Below are positions 43,243-52,539 of a stretch of DNA of 64,000 bases, one piece after another (positions within the stretch are counted from its first letter, which is position 1; each line of letters begins with the position of its first letter). The notes beneath the pieces were generated by a model. It was not told the origin of the DNA. It saw only the letters and a list, made by a program, of their open reading frames with translations, and did no database searches. Both the position numbers and the translations under genes were made by a program. The stretch comes from an uncultured Acidobacteriia bacterium (GTDB lineage Bacteria > Acidobacteriota > Terriglobia > Bryobacterales > Bryobacteraceae): contig CAIQWJ010000041.1 in the NCBI GenBank assembly GCA_903875575.1, forward strand, positions 18,873 through 82,872, in the 5' to 3' direction.

Positions 43243-44100
43243 TTGCCTAAAATCGGCGTCATCGGCGGTAGCGGTCTTTACTCAATGCCCGGGTTCACCG
43301 GTCAGCGCGAGGTCACGGTGGAAACGCCCTTCGGCGCGCCTTCCGATAACTACATCGTGGGCGAACTCGAAGGTCAGGAAGTCGCCTTCCTCGCTCGTCA
43401 CGGACGCGGTCATCGCATTTCGCCCTCCGAACTGAACTTCCGCGCCAATATCTACGGCATGAAGTCTCTCGGTGTGGAGCGTATCGTCTCCCTCAGTGCC
43501 GTTGGCTCTCTCAAGGAAGAACACCGCCCGCTCGATTTCGTGATTCCAGATCAGTTCGTCGATCGAACGCGCGGTCGCATCTCCACCTTCTTCGGCGAAG
43601 GCCTGGTTGCCCACGTGAGTTTTGCAGATCCCGTCTGCCCGCAACTCGCCAATACTGTGGAAGCCGCGTGTCAGGCCGCCGGTGTCAACGCGAAGAAGGG
43701 CGGCACCTACATCTGCATGGAGGGCCCCATGTTCTCCACTAAGGCGGAGTCGAACCTCTACCGCTCCTGGGGGATGGACGTCATCGGCATGACGAACCTC
43801 CAGGAAGCCAAACTGGCCCGCGAAGCGGAAATCTGCTACGTCACAGTCGCCATGGTGACCGATTATGATTGCTGGCACTCGGAACACGAGGCTGTCGAGG
43901 TCACCGACATCATCCGCGTCTTGACGCAGAATGCCGTCAACGCCGCCCGCGTGGTGGCCGAAGCCGTGCGAGCCATGCCCGCTGAGCGCGCCTGCAAGTG
44001 CGGTTCGTCCCTGCAACACGCGCTGATTACCGACAAGAAAATGGTGCCGGAAGCCACCGTCAGGAAGCTGGAGAAGATTGTCGGCAAGTACTTCCAGTAA
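43243..44100 (+). CDS. mtnP: S-methyl-5'-thioadenosine phosphorylase
   Basis: 285 residues; cleaves methylthioadenosine with phosphate in methionine salvage. TTG start with AAGGAGAGG just ahead. Family features: KIGVIGGSGLYSM, FLARHGRGHRISPSELNFRANI, SLSAVGSLKEEHRPLDFVIPDQF, YICMEGPMFSTKAESNLYRSWG, GMTNLQEAKLAREAEICYVTVAMVTDYDCW. MtnP and purine phosphorylases of the same group are hard to separate by eye, but SAVGSL, with Ser/Ala at the site, favours MTAP. The next gene overlaps its 3' end by 23 bases. Confidence 0.93.
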   Translation: MPKIGVIGGSGLYSMPGFTGQREVTVETPFGAPSDNYIVGELEGQEVAFLARHGRGHRISPSELNFRANIYGMKSLGVERIVSLSAVGSLKEEHRPLDFVIPDQFVDRTRGRISTFFGEGLVAHVSFADPVCPQLANTVEAACQAAGVNAKKGGTYICMEGPMFSTKAESNLYRSWGMDVIGMTNLQEAKLAREAEICYVTVAMVTDYDCWHSEHEAVEVTDIIRVLTQNAVNAARVVAEAVRAMPAERACKCGSSLQHALITDKKMVPEATVRKLEKIVGKYFQ

Positions 44101-45235
44101 TCCGGAAACACGCGCCGCGACCCTGCTTGCCGCTCTGCGACGCGGTGAAACGCTGTCCCCGCATGAAGTTCGCGATCTGGGCGAAGCGCATCCCGGCATC
44201 TTCTTCCGCGATATCGTGGAGCCGCTGGCCGACTCTTTCGATGCCAAACAGGCAACAGCTTACGACAAGCTGATGCAGGTCTGGATCACGCCGCAGCCGC
44301 CCGTTGCGCCGCGGGTCCCCGAACGTGTCGACACAGTCTACGTGCTCTCCCGCGTCACGCTTGGTGCCGATATCAAGATCGTCAGCCCCATCCTTGCCGC
44401 GATGAAAGCGCGTTTTCCGGAAGCGCGAATTGTTTTCGTGGCCAATCGAAAATCAGCCGAACTCTTCGCCGCCGATCCCCGCATCGATCACCTCAACGCC
44501 GATTATCCCCGCTCCGGCCCGGTCACCGCGCGTTTGCAATTCGCCGAAGACCTGCGATCCCGGCTCAATGCTCCGAACAGTATCGTCATCGATCCCGATT
44601 CCCGCATGACGCAATTGGGCCTTGTGGCAGTCTGTCCGCCGGAGAGCTGCTTTCATTTCCAGAGCCGGGTTGTAGGCGGTGAAACGGATTCGAACCTCTC
44701 GGATTTGATCGCCCGCTGGCTGGTCGCGAAGTTCGGCCTCGATGCCCAGGGCTACATCGCGCCGGTGAAGGAACCGTTGCCCCCGACGAACCCCTGTGCT
44801 GCCATGAGCCTCGGCGTCGGAGACAACGAAACCAAGCGTGTCGGCGGCGATTTCGAAGCCCGCCTCATCGCTGCATTGGCTACCCGTTACGAAACCCTGT
44901 GGGTGGACCGTGGAGTCGGGGGCGGGGAAGCACAACGGGTCACCGCCGCCGTCGAAGCCTCCGGTGCCGCTCGGAAAGTGCGCTTCTGGGAAGGCGGCTT
45001 CGCCGGGTTCGCTTCGATCATTGCACAATCCGCCCTTTACGCGGGCTACGATTCCGCCGGCCAACACGCGGCCGCAGCCTCAGGCGTCCCCCTGATCTCC
45101 ATCTTTGCTGGTGCTCCTTCCACCCGCTTCCGGGCCCGCTGGACTCCCGCCGGGAGCGCCAGTATCACGCAGGTTGTGGCCGACGGCATGATCCCGGACG
45201 CCATCCTCGCCCGGATTGCCAGCACCTTCGCGTAG
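44078..45235 (+). CDS. Glycosyltransferase, heptosyltransferase (GT9)-like
   Basis: 385 residues, TTG start within the mtnP end with GGAG five bases ahead. Residues about 90-385 look like a GT-B fold: VYVLSRVTLGADIKIVSPILAAMKARFPEARIVFV, then VVIDPDSRMTQLGLV, and the donor-site stretch YAGYDSAGQHAAAASGVPLISIFAGAP, as in ADP-heptose:LPS heptosyltransferases. The N-terminal 70 residues are helical and extra. Acceptor and donor are undetermined. Confidence 0.68.
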   Translation: MSASTSSNPETRAATLLAALRRGETLSPHEVRDLGEAHPGIFFRDIVEPLADSFDAKQATAYDKLMQVWITPQPPVAPRVPERVDTVYVLSRVTLGADIKIVSPILAAMKARFPEARIVFVANRKSAELFAADPRIDHLNADYPRSGPVTARLQFAEDLRSRLNAPNSIVIDPDSRMTQLGLVAVCPPESCFHFQSRVVGGETDSNLSDLIARWLVAKFGLDAQGYIAPVKEPLPPTNPCAAMSLGVGDNETKRVGGDFEARLIAALATRYETLWVDRGVGGGEAQRVTAAVEASGAARKVRFWEGGFAGFASIIAQSALYAGYDSAGQHAAAASGVPLISIFAGAPSTRFRARWTPAGSASITQVVADGMIPDAILARIASTFA

Positions 45236-45346
45236 CGCGGCCACTCGCGCACCAACGCTCCACGATCATCCAGAACTATCTCCCCTCCACATCTCTCCAA
45301 AACTCCGCAGAAGTCCCTCAGGCTAGACTAAAAACAGGTCCCCAAA

Positions 45347-45760
45347 ATGCACATGGAAATCCACGAGCGCGAAAGAGAAGGCATCATCATCCTCGATCTG
45401 AAGGGCCGTCTCGTGGCAGGCGATGAAGTTGGAGCCTTCCGCACCGCCTTTGAAAAACTCTGCTTAGACAACGCCCCCAAAGTCATCCTCAACCTGCACG
45501 CTGTCGACTACATCGATAGCCTTGGCCTCGGCACTATGGTCATGTGCTACACCCGCATGCAGAAAGTCGGCGGGATCACCAAGCTCACTCACCTCAATCG
45601 CCGCAATCTCGAACTGCTGCTCCTCACCAAAATCGACACCATCTTCGAAGTCTTTGACGACGAAACCGACGCCGTCAACAGCTTCTTTCCCGACCGCGAA
45701 ATCCGCCGCTTTGACATCCTCGCTTTCGTGCAGCAACTCAAAGAACCGAAGTCGTCTTAG
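45347..45760 (+). CDS. STAS-domain anti-sigma factor antagonist
   Basis: 137 residues. The domain runs over residues 1-105 with YIDSLGLGTMVMCYTRM as the phosphorylation segment (Ser in IDSLG) and an extended C-terminal helix (SFFPDREIRRFDILAFVQQL) not present in simple antagonists. No kinase partner is near. Its TAG overlaps the TAA of the convergent Gfo/Idh gene (TTAG on the plus strand). Confidence 0.85.
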   Translation: MHMEIHEREREGIIILDLKGRLVAGDEVGAFRTAFEKLCLDNAPKVILNLHAVDYIDSLGLGTMVMCYTRMQKVGGITKLTHLNRRNLELLLLTKIDTIFEVFDDETDAVNSFFPDREIRRFDILAFVQQLKEPKSS

Positions 45761-47064
45761 CGCCACCCCGCCCGGTATTTTCGCTGCAGGAATGCGTTCG
45801 CCCCACGCACATTCGTAAACTTCGCCTTCGCGCCGTTCCATGCCAGCGTCGTGTTCGGAAACCGCGTCGCCAGCGGCCCCAGCAGCACGGACTCCGTCAG
45901 CGGTCCGGAATAGTCGAAACCTGCCGAAGTCTTGCCGTTCCCCAGCACCGCCTCGGCAAACTCCAGATAGTGATCCGTCCTCTGGGCTTCCGGCAGCGCA
46001 TAGCCCACAAAATCCCGCAACGGCAGCAAGATAGGCGAAGCGATATGCGGCAGCAGCATCTGCCCCTTCGTCCCGACAAATAATGAACCTTGTCCCGGAA
46101 ACCGGATCGACCCCAGAATAGCTCGCACATCCTCCGGCGGCTGACGTGTGCCGTCATACCAGGTCACCGGCACCGTCTTCTCCGCCGTATAAGCCGTCCC
46201 CGGGAACACGTAGCGGATCAGCGTGTTCAGCGCCCAACTCTCGCCATTTGGGGCGGACCCCTCGCTACGTACCGATACCGGCGACCCGAGCGCCAGCGCC
46301 CCAAACACCGGGTCCAGAATGTGGCAGCCCATATCGCCGAACGTCGCCGTCCCGAAATCCAGCCGCTTGCGCCAATTACCCGGGTGATAAACATCCTTCA
46401 CGAACGGCCTTGCCGCCGCCACGCCCAGCCACAAATCCCAGTTGAAACCGGCCGGCACAGGGTCCGCCGTCGTCGGAAGCTTCTCTGTATCGCCCCACGT
46501 CTTATTGCTCCACGTGTGGACCTCTTTGATCTTCCCGATCGCCCCTGCCTGAATGGTCTTCACCGCCACTTTGTATTCACGCCACGAATGAATCTGAATC
46601 CCCATCTGCGTCGGCAGCTTCTTCTCCGCAGCCATCTTCATGAGCGACCGCACTTCATGAATATCGTGCGCCATAGGCTTCTGCACGTAAACCGGCAGCC
46701 CGTCATGCATCGCGTGCATCGCCTGCGTCGCATGCATATGATCAGGCGTTCCCACGCACGCCGCATCCAGATTCCCGCGCTCCTTCCGCAGCATCACGCG
46801 CCAGTCCTCATAGATCCGCGCCCCGGGATACTTCTCCTTCACCCGGTCCAGCCGGTCCGCGTCCACCTCCGCCACGCACACCAGCTTCACCTTCGGGTGC
46901 GCCGAGATCCCGTCCAGCGTCGAATACGCCATGCCATTGGCACCGAAACTCGCCAGCCGGAGCGTCCCGGATGGCGGCTTCGAAATCATCTCCCGTACGA
47001 AAAACGGAGCGGTCAGAGCTGTCGTGCCGGCGTTGCGAAGGAATAATCTGCGATTCGTCATCAC
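45757..47064 (-). CDS. Gfo/Idh/MocA-family oxidoreductase, Tat-exported
   Basis: 435 residues with Tat-like start MMTNRRLFLRNAGTTALTAPFFV. The NAD-binding part is LRLASFGANGMAYSTLDGISAHPKVKLVCVAEVD, then VGTPDHMHATQAMHAMHDGLPVYVQKPMAHDIHEVRSL with the catalytic EKP/QKP motif. The C-terminal beta sheet carries GNWRKRLDFGTATFGDMGCHILDP. Such exported Gfo/Idh proteins act on sugars or cyclitols bound outside or in the periplasm. Substrate is unknown; no sugar transport gene is adjacent. Confidence 0.87.
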   Translation of the reverse strand: MMTNRRLFLRNAGTTALTAPFFVREMISKPPSGTLRLASFGANGMAYSTLDGISAHPKVKLVCVAEVDADRLDRVKEKYPGARIYEDWRVMLRKERGNLDAACVGTPDHMHATQAMHAMHDGLPVYVQKPMAHDIHEVRSLMKMAAEKKLPTQMGIQIHSWREYKVAVKTIQAGAIGKIKEVHTWSNKTWGDTEKLPTTADPVPAGFNWDLWLGVAAARPFVKDVYHPGNWRKRLDFGTATFGDMGCHILDPVFGALALGSPVSVRSEGSAPNGESWALNTLIRYVFPGTAYTAEKTVPVTWYDGTRQPPEDVRAILGSIRFPGQGSLFVGTKGQMLLPHIASPILLPLRDFVGYALPEAQRTDHYLEFAEAVLGNGKTSAGFDYSGPLTESVLLGPLATRFPNTTLAWNGAKAKFTNVRGANAFLQRKYRAGWR

Positions 47065-47230
47065 CGGATTATTCTATCCCCTGGTCGGTCGCGCGCGTCG
47101 CCCAGTGTGACAGCGTGTCTTCGCGCAGATTTCAGCGCAGAAAAAAATCCCGCAAAATCCACCCTCCACAACTCCCAAAGTACGTTAACATGGACCACTT
47201 AGGACATTTTTGTAAAACGGAGAATCGACC

Positions 47231-47851
47231 ATGAAGTCTGGATACACCCTCACCGTCATCGCTTTAGCCGCCTTCCTCACCTCCTGCGGCGGAAAGGACC
47301 TGACCCAGGAGCAGGCAAAAACCCTGCTCAACCAGTCCTTCGACGCCAAGCCCACCACCAAACAACTCCTGACCGGCATGGACAACATCGGAACCCAACC
47401 GGAAAAGGAGTACTTCGACAGCCCCGGCGGCAAGTACCAGAAATTCCTCGAAGCCGACGGCCTGATCACCATCACCTCAAAGGGAAAGCTTTTCAAGCCG
47501 GGTTCGAAGACCGAATTCTTCAACGCCCTCGATATCAAGCTCACAGACAAGGGCAAGGCCCTGATGTCCGGCAAGCCCGTTGTCACTCCCGCCCTGTCTA
47601 AGAACACCTGGGAGACGGTCTATGAGAACGCGAACTTCTGTAGCCAGGAAGTGGTCGATATCACGAATATCAACGTCAATGACGATTTCGCCAAGGTCGA
47701 ATACACCTGGCGCGCTGCCAAGCTAACTCCCTTTGCTCTCGATTTCCAGAAGGCAGATCCCTCCGAGAAGGTCACCTGCAATCCGGCCCTCACCAAGAAC
47801 GACGAGGCCAGCTTTGAGCGCAAGAACGAGGTCTGGAGCCTGAGCAAGTAG
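47231..47851 (+). CDS. Lipoprotein of unknown function
   Basis: 206 residues with GGAGA ahead of the ATG. Signal peptide with lipobox LTSC at Cys19 (MKSGYTLTVIALAAFLTSCGGK). The rest is Lys-rich and helical-beta, with no domain I recognise; two later cysteines (NFCSQE and VTCNP) could pair. A strong terminator follows 13 bases after the stop. Confidence 0.75.
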   Translation: MKSGYTLTVIALAAFLTSCGGKDLTQEQAKTLLNQSFDAKPTTKQLLTGMDNIGTQPEKEYFDSPGGKYQKFLEADGLITITSKGKLFKPGSKTEFFNALDIKLTDKGKALMSGKPVVTPALSKNTWETVYENANFCSQEVVDITNINVNDDFAKVEYTWRAAKLTPFALDFQKADPSEKVTCNPALTKNDEASFERKNEVWSLSK

Positions 47852-48159
47852 TCGGAACGCAATGCCGGGTGTGGCAACTCGCCACGCCCGGCTTTCCAGC
47901 TGCGACACGAGGCTGAACCGCGCGAATCGAAACCCGGCACCCTGATCTGAAATCAGGGAGTGCCCGAAATTCACCCGTTCCCACCTCATCGGTTTGGCGG
48001 CAGCGGTTTTGTCACCACCTAATCCGTCGATAGCCGAAAAATGATGGTCAATCGCAGCTGCCTCACGATGACAGCCAGTCGCCGTAAGCTGAGGCCGACC
48101 GCTGAAAGCTGAAACCGGAGCGGGCGGAAGGCCTGCCCCCTGCTATCCTTTCCTTTACC
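47852..48159. other. 308-base spacer with hairpins
   Basis: No gene is supportable. It holds the terminator of the lipoprotein gene, an inverted repeat CCCTGAT/ATCAGGG (47940-47958), and a short tandem GCTGAAA stretch near 48100. No good promoter for the next gene is obvious. Confidence 0.5.
47864..47895 (+). terminator. Terminator of the lipoprotein gene
   Basis: GCCGGG-T-GTGGC and GCCAC-G-CCCGGC form an 11-base-pair stem with one mismatch and an AACTC loop, followed by TTT. Position right after the stop supports termination. Confidence 0.75.
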
Positions 48160-49506
48160 GTGCGTACCGCCCTCCTGCAGCCTGGCCGCTTCCGCGCACA
48201 CCGCGCTTTGACCTTCTGTGCGTACATGGCTGTGGGACTTGCCACCCTGTGGGCTGCCGATTCCGCCGCTCAGATCCTCTTTAATCAGATCCGCACTGGC
48301 GTCGTCGATAACGTCAAACGCTTCCCCCGCTACACCTGCGTGCAAACCGTCACCCGCGCCATGTACCAGATGCCGCCGGCGGGTTCCAACTGCGCCAACA
48401 TCGTCGCAGGTCGCGACCGCGATGGCATTCGAAACCGCATCCTCACGTGGCACGACCGTTTACGCCTGGATGTCGCCGTGGGGGAAAAGTCCGAAATGTT
48501 CTCCTGGGCCGGTGCCAGCAAATTCGAGTCCGGCGACATCACCGAACTCGTTTCACGCGGGGCCAGCGGTAGCGGTGAATTCAGTTCCTTCGTCTCCAGC
48601 GTCTTCGGCGGCGATGCCGAAGGCTTCACCTATCGCGGTCTGGCCGACACTCCGCTGGGGCGTCTGGCGTCGTTCGATTTCAACGTCCCCCTCACGAAGA
48701 GCCACTATAAGTACAGTTCCACGGGAAAAGCGTACACCACCGTGCCCTATCACGGAACGTTCTTTGGTGACCCGGAGAATGCCGATCTCCGCGAACTCGA
48801 TCTCGAAGCCACCGAGTTCCCGTCTACTGACAACGTCTGCCGCGTTCAGGACAAGATCCAGTACCAGCGCGCGCAGATCGGCCAGAACAGCTTCATGCTG
48901 CCCGCCACGTCATCCATGGACGTGGTCTATCGCAACTCCACCGAATCCATCAACGAGACCTCATTCGCCGGTTGCCGCGAGTACGTTGGCGAATCCACCA
49001 TTCGTTTTGACGTGGATGAGGATGGCAACACCCCGGAGGCTGCAAAGCGTCCGGAACTTCGTCCGCTGCCTTCGAAAACGCGCCTGCGGGTCACCATCAA
49101 TCCGCCGGTGGATTCGGCGAAAGCGGCCGCCGGAGATCCCATCGTCGGCGTCGTCACCATGGCAGTCAAAGAAAAGAGCGAAGTCATCGTCCACGTCGGC
49201 GACAAGCTGCACGGCCGCATTGTCCGACTGGAACAGACGCTGGGTGCGAATCCACGCTGGACCGTTGCGATTCTCTTCGAAACTATTGAGCGCGCAGGCG
49301 TGGAGCAAAAAATTTCCCTAAAGCCCATCGACGATGGCGACCGCACGCCTTTGGCTTTCGCCACCGGGGGGCGACGCGGTTTCTCGGCGCCGGCACTCAG
49401 TTCGATTACTTCGGAGCGTCCGGCCGGCGGGGGGATCTACTCGTTTCTCGAGTCCGGGAACCTGGTGCTGGGGCAGAAGTTCGAGTCCGAGTGGGAGTCG
49501 CGATAA
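48160..49506 (+). CDS. Exported protein of unknown function (acidobacterial type)
   Basis: 448 residues with GTG start and a signal peptide (about residues 14-33, FCAYMAVGLATLWAADS). Mature sequence begins with a stretch containing RFPRYTCVQTVTRAMY, then WHDRLRLDVAVGEKSEMFSWAG, GASGSGEFSSFVSSVFGGDAEGFTYRG; several spaced cysteines could form disulfides. I do not recognise a named domain, but similarly organised proteins are seen in acidobacterial genomes. Its last 101 bases overlap the pseudouridine synthase gene on the other strand. Confidence 0.65.
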   Translation: MRTALLQPGRFRAHRALTFCAYMAVGLATLWAADSAAQILFNQIRTGVVDNVKRFPRYTCVQTVTRAMYQMPPAGSNCANIVAGRDRDGIRNRILTWHDRLRLDVAVGEKSEMFSWAGASKFESGDITELVSRGASGSGEFSSFVSSVFGGDAEGFTYRGLADTPLGRLASFDFNVPLTKSHYKYSSTGKAYTTVPYHGTFFGDPENADLRELDLEATEFPSTDNVCRVQDKIQYQRAQIGQNSFMLPATSSMDVVYRNSTESINETSFAGCREYVGESTIRFDVDEDGNTPEAAKRPELRPLPSKTRLRVTINPPVDSAKAAAGDPIVGVVTMAVKEKSEVIVHVGDKLHGRIVRLEQTLGANPRWTVAILFETIERAGVEQKISLKPIDDGDRTPLAFATGGRRGFSAPALSSITSERPAGGGIYSFLESGNLVLGQKFESEWESR

Positions 49507-50293
49507 GCCCGGCGAGTTCCTCGGATTCCAGTTCCCGCCACTCACCGATCTTGAGGTCGCCAAACTCCACCGGACCAATCTGGGTGCGCACCAGCTTCAA
49601 TACCTTGCTGTCCAACGCTTCAATCATGCGGCGCACCTGACGATTGCGGCCCTCGGTGATCGTGATTTCCAGATGCGTATACTTGCCGGAATCGCGAACC
49701 CGCTTCACAACTGCCGGTCGCGTCGGCCCGTCGCTCAGTTCCACGCCCGTGCGGAGTTTCTCCAGCGCTTCATCCGATAGCAGCGAGTTGCACTTCAGCA
49801 GATAAGTCTTCGCCACTTTGTGTTCCGGATTCGTCATCCGCTCGCCAAACTGCGTGTCGTTCGTCATGATCAGCAGGCCGCTGGTATCCAGATCCAGCCG
49901 CCCCACCGGCGAAACAAACTGGTCGATCTCTTTGATGAGATCATAGACCGTCGGCCTGCCCTCGGGATCTTTGAATGTCGTGATGTATCCGGTCGGCTTA
50001 TAAAGCAGGATGTAAATATGCTGCCGCTTCCGCAGCGGCTTGCCATCGAGCAGAATCTTATCCCGCTTCGAATCCACCCAAAGATCGGGATTCTCAATGA
50101 CTTTGCCGTTAACCTGCACCTGCCTGTTATGAATCCAGGTTCGTGCCTGCGTGCGCGATCCGGCACCAGCCTTTGAAATGATGCGCTCCAGCGTCTTCTG
50201 CGTGCCTTCCGTCTCAGTGGCGACCGAACCGGCGCGCGCGCGTGCCACAGGACCAGTCTTTTGCCGCCACGGTTTCTTCGGGATCCATTTCAA
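49406..50293 (-). CDS. RluB-family 23S rRNA pseudouridine synthase
   Basis: 295 residues. An S4-like RNA-binding domain (about 34-80, TLERIISKAGAGSRTQARTWIHNRQVQVNGK) precedes the catalytic domain with GRLDLDTSGLLIMTND; the Asp in RLDLDTSG is the catalytic residue. TEGRNRQVRRMIEAL is the RluB/RluE/RluF signature. The first 30 residues and the final 30 (proline/arginine/serine-rich) are extensions, and the last part overlaps the convergent gene. Its ATG overlaps the stop of the propeller gene (ATGA). Confidence 0.9.
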   Translation of the reverse strand: MKWIPKKPWRQKTGPVARARAGSVATETEGTQKTLERIISKAGAGSRTQARTWIHNRQVQVNGKVIENPDLWVDSKRDKILLDGKPLRKRQHIYILLYKPTGYITTFKDPEGRPTVYDLIKEIDQFVSPVGRLDLDTSGLLIMTNDTQFGERMTNPEHKVAKTYLLKCNSLLSDEALEKLRTGVELSDGPTRPAVVKRVRDSGKYTHLEITITEGRNRQVRRMIEALDSKVLKLVRTQIGPVEFGDLKIGEWRELESEELAGLIATPTRTRTSAPAPGSRTRETSRSPRRPDAPK

Positions 50294-52539
50294 TGCAGCA
50301 CCACTTTCGCGAGCGTTGTGTTACCGCCGGAATCGGCCACGCGCAGCAACACCACATGTTCGCCGCTTGACACCGCGCTCAGATGCAGCCGAAACTGCTC
50401 CGTGCGCGAATCCAAAATCCCATCTACCGGCGCGATCGGCAACCATGCCCCCGAATCCATTTGCCACTCGGCGCGGCGCAACGGCGATGTCGCATCCTGC
50501 GCATCAAAGGCAATATCCGCACCGGCGCCACTACGCGCCGAAGACTGCACCCGAATCACCGGCGGTGTGTTATCGATCAGCACAGGCGAACTGGTCAGGC
50601 CCATCTCTTTTGCCAGCCCCTGTGGATTGGCCTCCCGGTCGGAAGCCGTCACTCGAAAGTAGTAGCGGCCATCGGCCAGCGAATCGCCATCGAGCGCGAG
50701 CGAGTTATCGTGCAGATCCCGCCGCAGCGTCTTCCAGGCATCTTCGCCTTCGCCGCGAAATGCGACTTCGTATACGAGTTTGTCGGCATCGGGATCGTCC
50801 GCCTGCCAGGAAATCAGAAGTTGCTGCAATACGGCGCGGGACATGGTTTGTGTAGGTGTTCCTGTGGATGCGACGGGTCCGGCGTCTCCGCCGTCCGTCA
50901 CAGTAATGCTGTAAGAAGATGTGGCCGCCGAAGACGCCCCTGCCGACTTCGCGGCGCTCCCGGAAGGCGGCGGTTGCTGCGTCACCGAGATGGAGCGAAT
51001 CACCGGCGAATTATTCTGTGGCAGATACGCTGCCGTCACGCTCTCCAGATGCGCCGTCGGCGTTGTCAGACTGGCGCGATATTGCAGGTAACGCGCGTTT
51101 GGGCTCGCGATGGGTACGCCACTGGAATCGGTCAGGTCCGCGGACCAGTCGCTCCAGGAGGAATCGGGCCGCAGGCTGTTGCCGGAACGCGTCTGAATCG
51201 TCACCGCATCTCCCTGCCAGCGCAGCCTGCCCCAGCGGGAGGTGCCGGTAGCGTCGAACACAGGCGATTCGTAAGAACCCTTCGGTGCGGCCGCTCCCAG
51301 TTTGTAGATCCTGCCGCCGTTAGCCGTAGCTGCGAGGATCGCCCCGTTCGCCTGCAGCAGGCGAACGACCTCGCCATCGTTGGTCTGCGCGATCAGCGTC
51401 AGCTTTCGATCCGCCGATAATCGGTAAACCCGCGCGTTCTCGTCGGTCCCGAAATAAAGATCGCCGGTCTCGTTCACACCGCCGCGTGCCGGAAGGATGT
51501 CATAGACGTTCTCTTCCTTCGAACTCCAGAGCGTGTCCACGGTATTGTCCGGGTTGATGCGATAGATCGCGCTCTTCTCCACGCCAGTGGCCTCTGTTAC
51601 AGCAGGAGTTGTCGTTGCCGCGGCCGCCTGTGCCTGCGCAGGCGGCTTGACCTCCGTCGGCGTCGGCTTCAAATCCCCGCCGGCCTGCGCCGTCACCGTT
51701 ATTGTGGTGGAAATCGTCGGCACGGCGTCCTGCTGGGCGTTCTGATTCTGCTGTGTGGCATTGATCTTCTTCGCCAGCGCGCCGCCCAGACCTGCCGCGT
51801 AGACGCTGCCATCGGCGGCAGTTGCCAGCGCGCGGATCTCCGGCAAGGAAGAATCGTAGAGCGCGAACGCCTTGTCTTTGGCTGTAATTCGGTACAGAAT
51901 CCCGTTCGGCTCCGTCCCCGCCAGCAGACGGCCCTGCCCATCCAGCATCAGCCCCGTCACATTGCCCTGACCGGTGGCGTAATAGACCTCGCCCTGACCC
52001 TGAGCCGTGATCCGATATACGTTCCCGCCATCGCCCGTACCGGCATACAAAGTTCCATCCGCCGCCAGTGCGAGCGACCAGATGTATCGAACCTTCGGAT
52101 CGAAATACTCGGTCGCCTGGCCGCCGCGTATCCTGTAAATCCTGCCATTTGGTGAACTCGCCGCGAATACATCTCCCTGTGGATTTACTGCCAGCGCGAA
52201 CACTTCCGGTTTATCGGAACTCCAGATGGTTGTGGCTGCACCCTTAGCGTCGATTTGATAAACCTTCCCGCGATGCCCTGTGGCTGCGTAAATGACCCCG
52301 CCCGGGCCCTGGATCACGCTCCACACGACAGGCTGTCCGGAATTGAAGAGCGTGTCGAGTTGCGGTGCCGTGGTCATGCGCCCATCGCGCGCGAGCGCTA
52401 CACCGTCCAGCTTTCCGGCCAGGAAATCCGTGAAGCTGGTCATTTCCCAGAACGACGAAGTTGCCGCCATTGCCACCCAGGCCGTGATCGCAACCCCACA
52501 CGCCAATCGCGTGAACGGCCATACCGAGCCCCGCTTCAT
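50290..52539 (-). CDS. Exported beta-propeller protein with a C-terminal Ig-like region
   Basis: 749 residues. After a signal peptide (WPFTRLACGVAITAWVAMA) comes a propeller built from repeats such as GPGGVIYAATGHRGKVYQID, PQGDVFAASSPNGRIYRI, ADGTLYAGTGDGGNVYRI and GQGRLLAGTEPNGILYRI, each about 43 residues. A Gln/Pro-rich segment (about 260-320) follows, then two to three beta-sandwich stretches (FDATGTSRWGRLRWQGD, YLQYRASLTT). It may sense or bind surface ligands. Its stop and start overlap those of its neighbours (ATGA on both sides), so it is strictly coupled in a five-gene run. Confidence 0.78.
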   Translation of the reverse strand: MKRGSVWPFTRLACGVAITAWVAMAATSSFWEMTSFTDFLAGKLDGVALARDGRMTTAPQLDTLFNSGQPVVWSVIQGPGGVIYAATGHRGKVYQIDAKGAATTIWSSDKPEVFALAVNPQGDVFAASSPNGRIYRIRGGQATEYFDPKVRYIWSLALAADGTLYAGTGDGGNVYRITAQGQGEVYYATGQGNVTGLMLDGQGRLLAGTEPNGILYRITAKDKAFALYDSSLPEIRALATAADGSVYAAGLGGALAKKINATQQNQNAQQDAVPTISTTITVTAQAGGDLKPTPTEVKPPAQAQAAAATTTPAVTEATGVEKSAIYRINPDNTVDTLWSSKEENVYDILPARGGVNETGDLYFGTDENARVYRLSADRKLTLIAQTNDGEVVRLLQANGAILAATANGGRIYKLGAAAPKGSYESPVFDATGTSRWGRLRWQGDAVTIQTRSGNSLRPDSSWSDWSADLTDSSGVPIASPNARYLQYRASLTTPTAHLESVTAAYLPQNNSPVIRSISVTQQPPPSGSAAKSAGASSAATSSYSITVTDGGDAGPVASTGTPTQTMSRAVLQQLLISWQADDPDADKLVYEVAFRGEGEDAWKTLRRDLHDNSLALDGDSLADGRYYFRVTASDREANPQGLAKEMGLTSSPVLIDNTPPVIRVQSSARSGAGADIAFDAQDATSPLRRAEWQMDSGAWLPIAPVDGILDSRTEQFRLHLSAVSSGEHVVLLRVADSGGNTTLAKVVLH

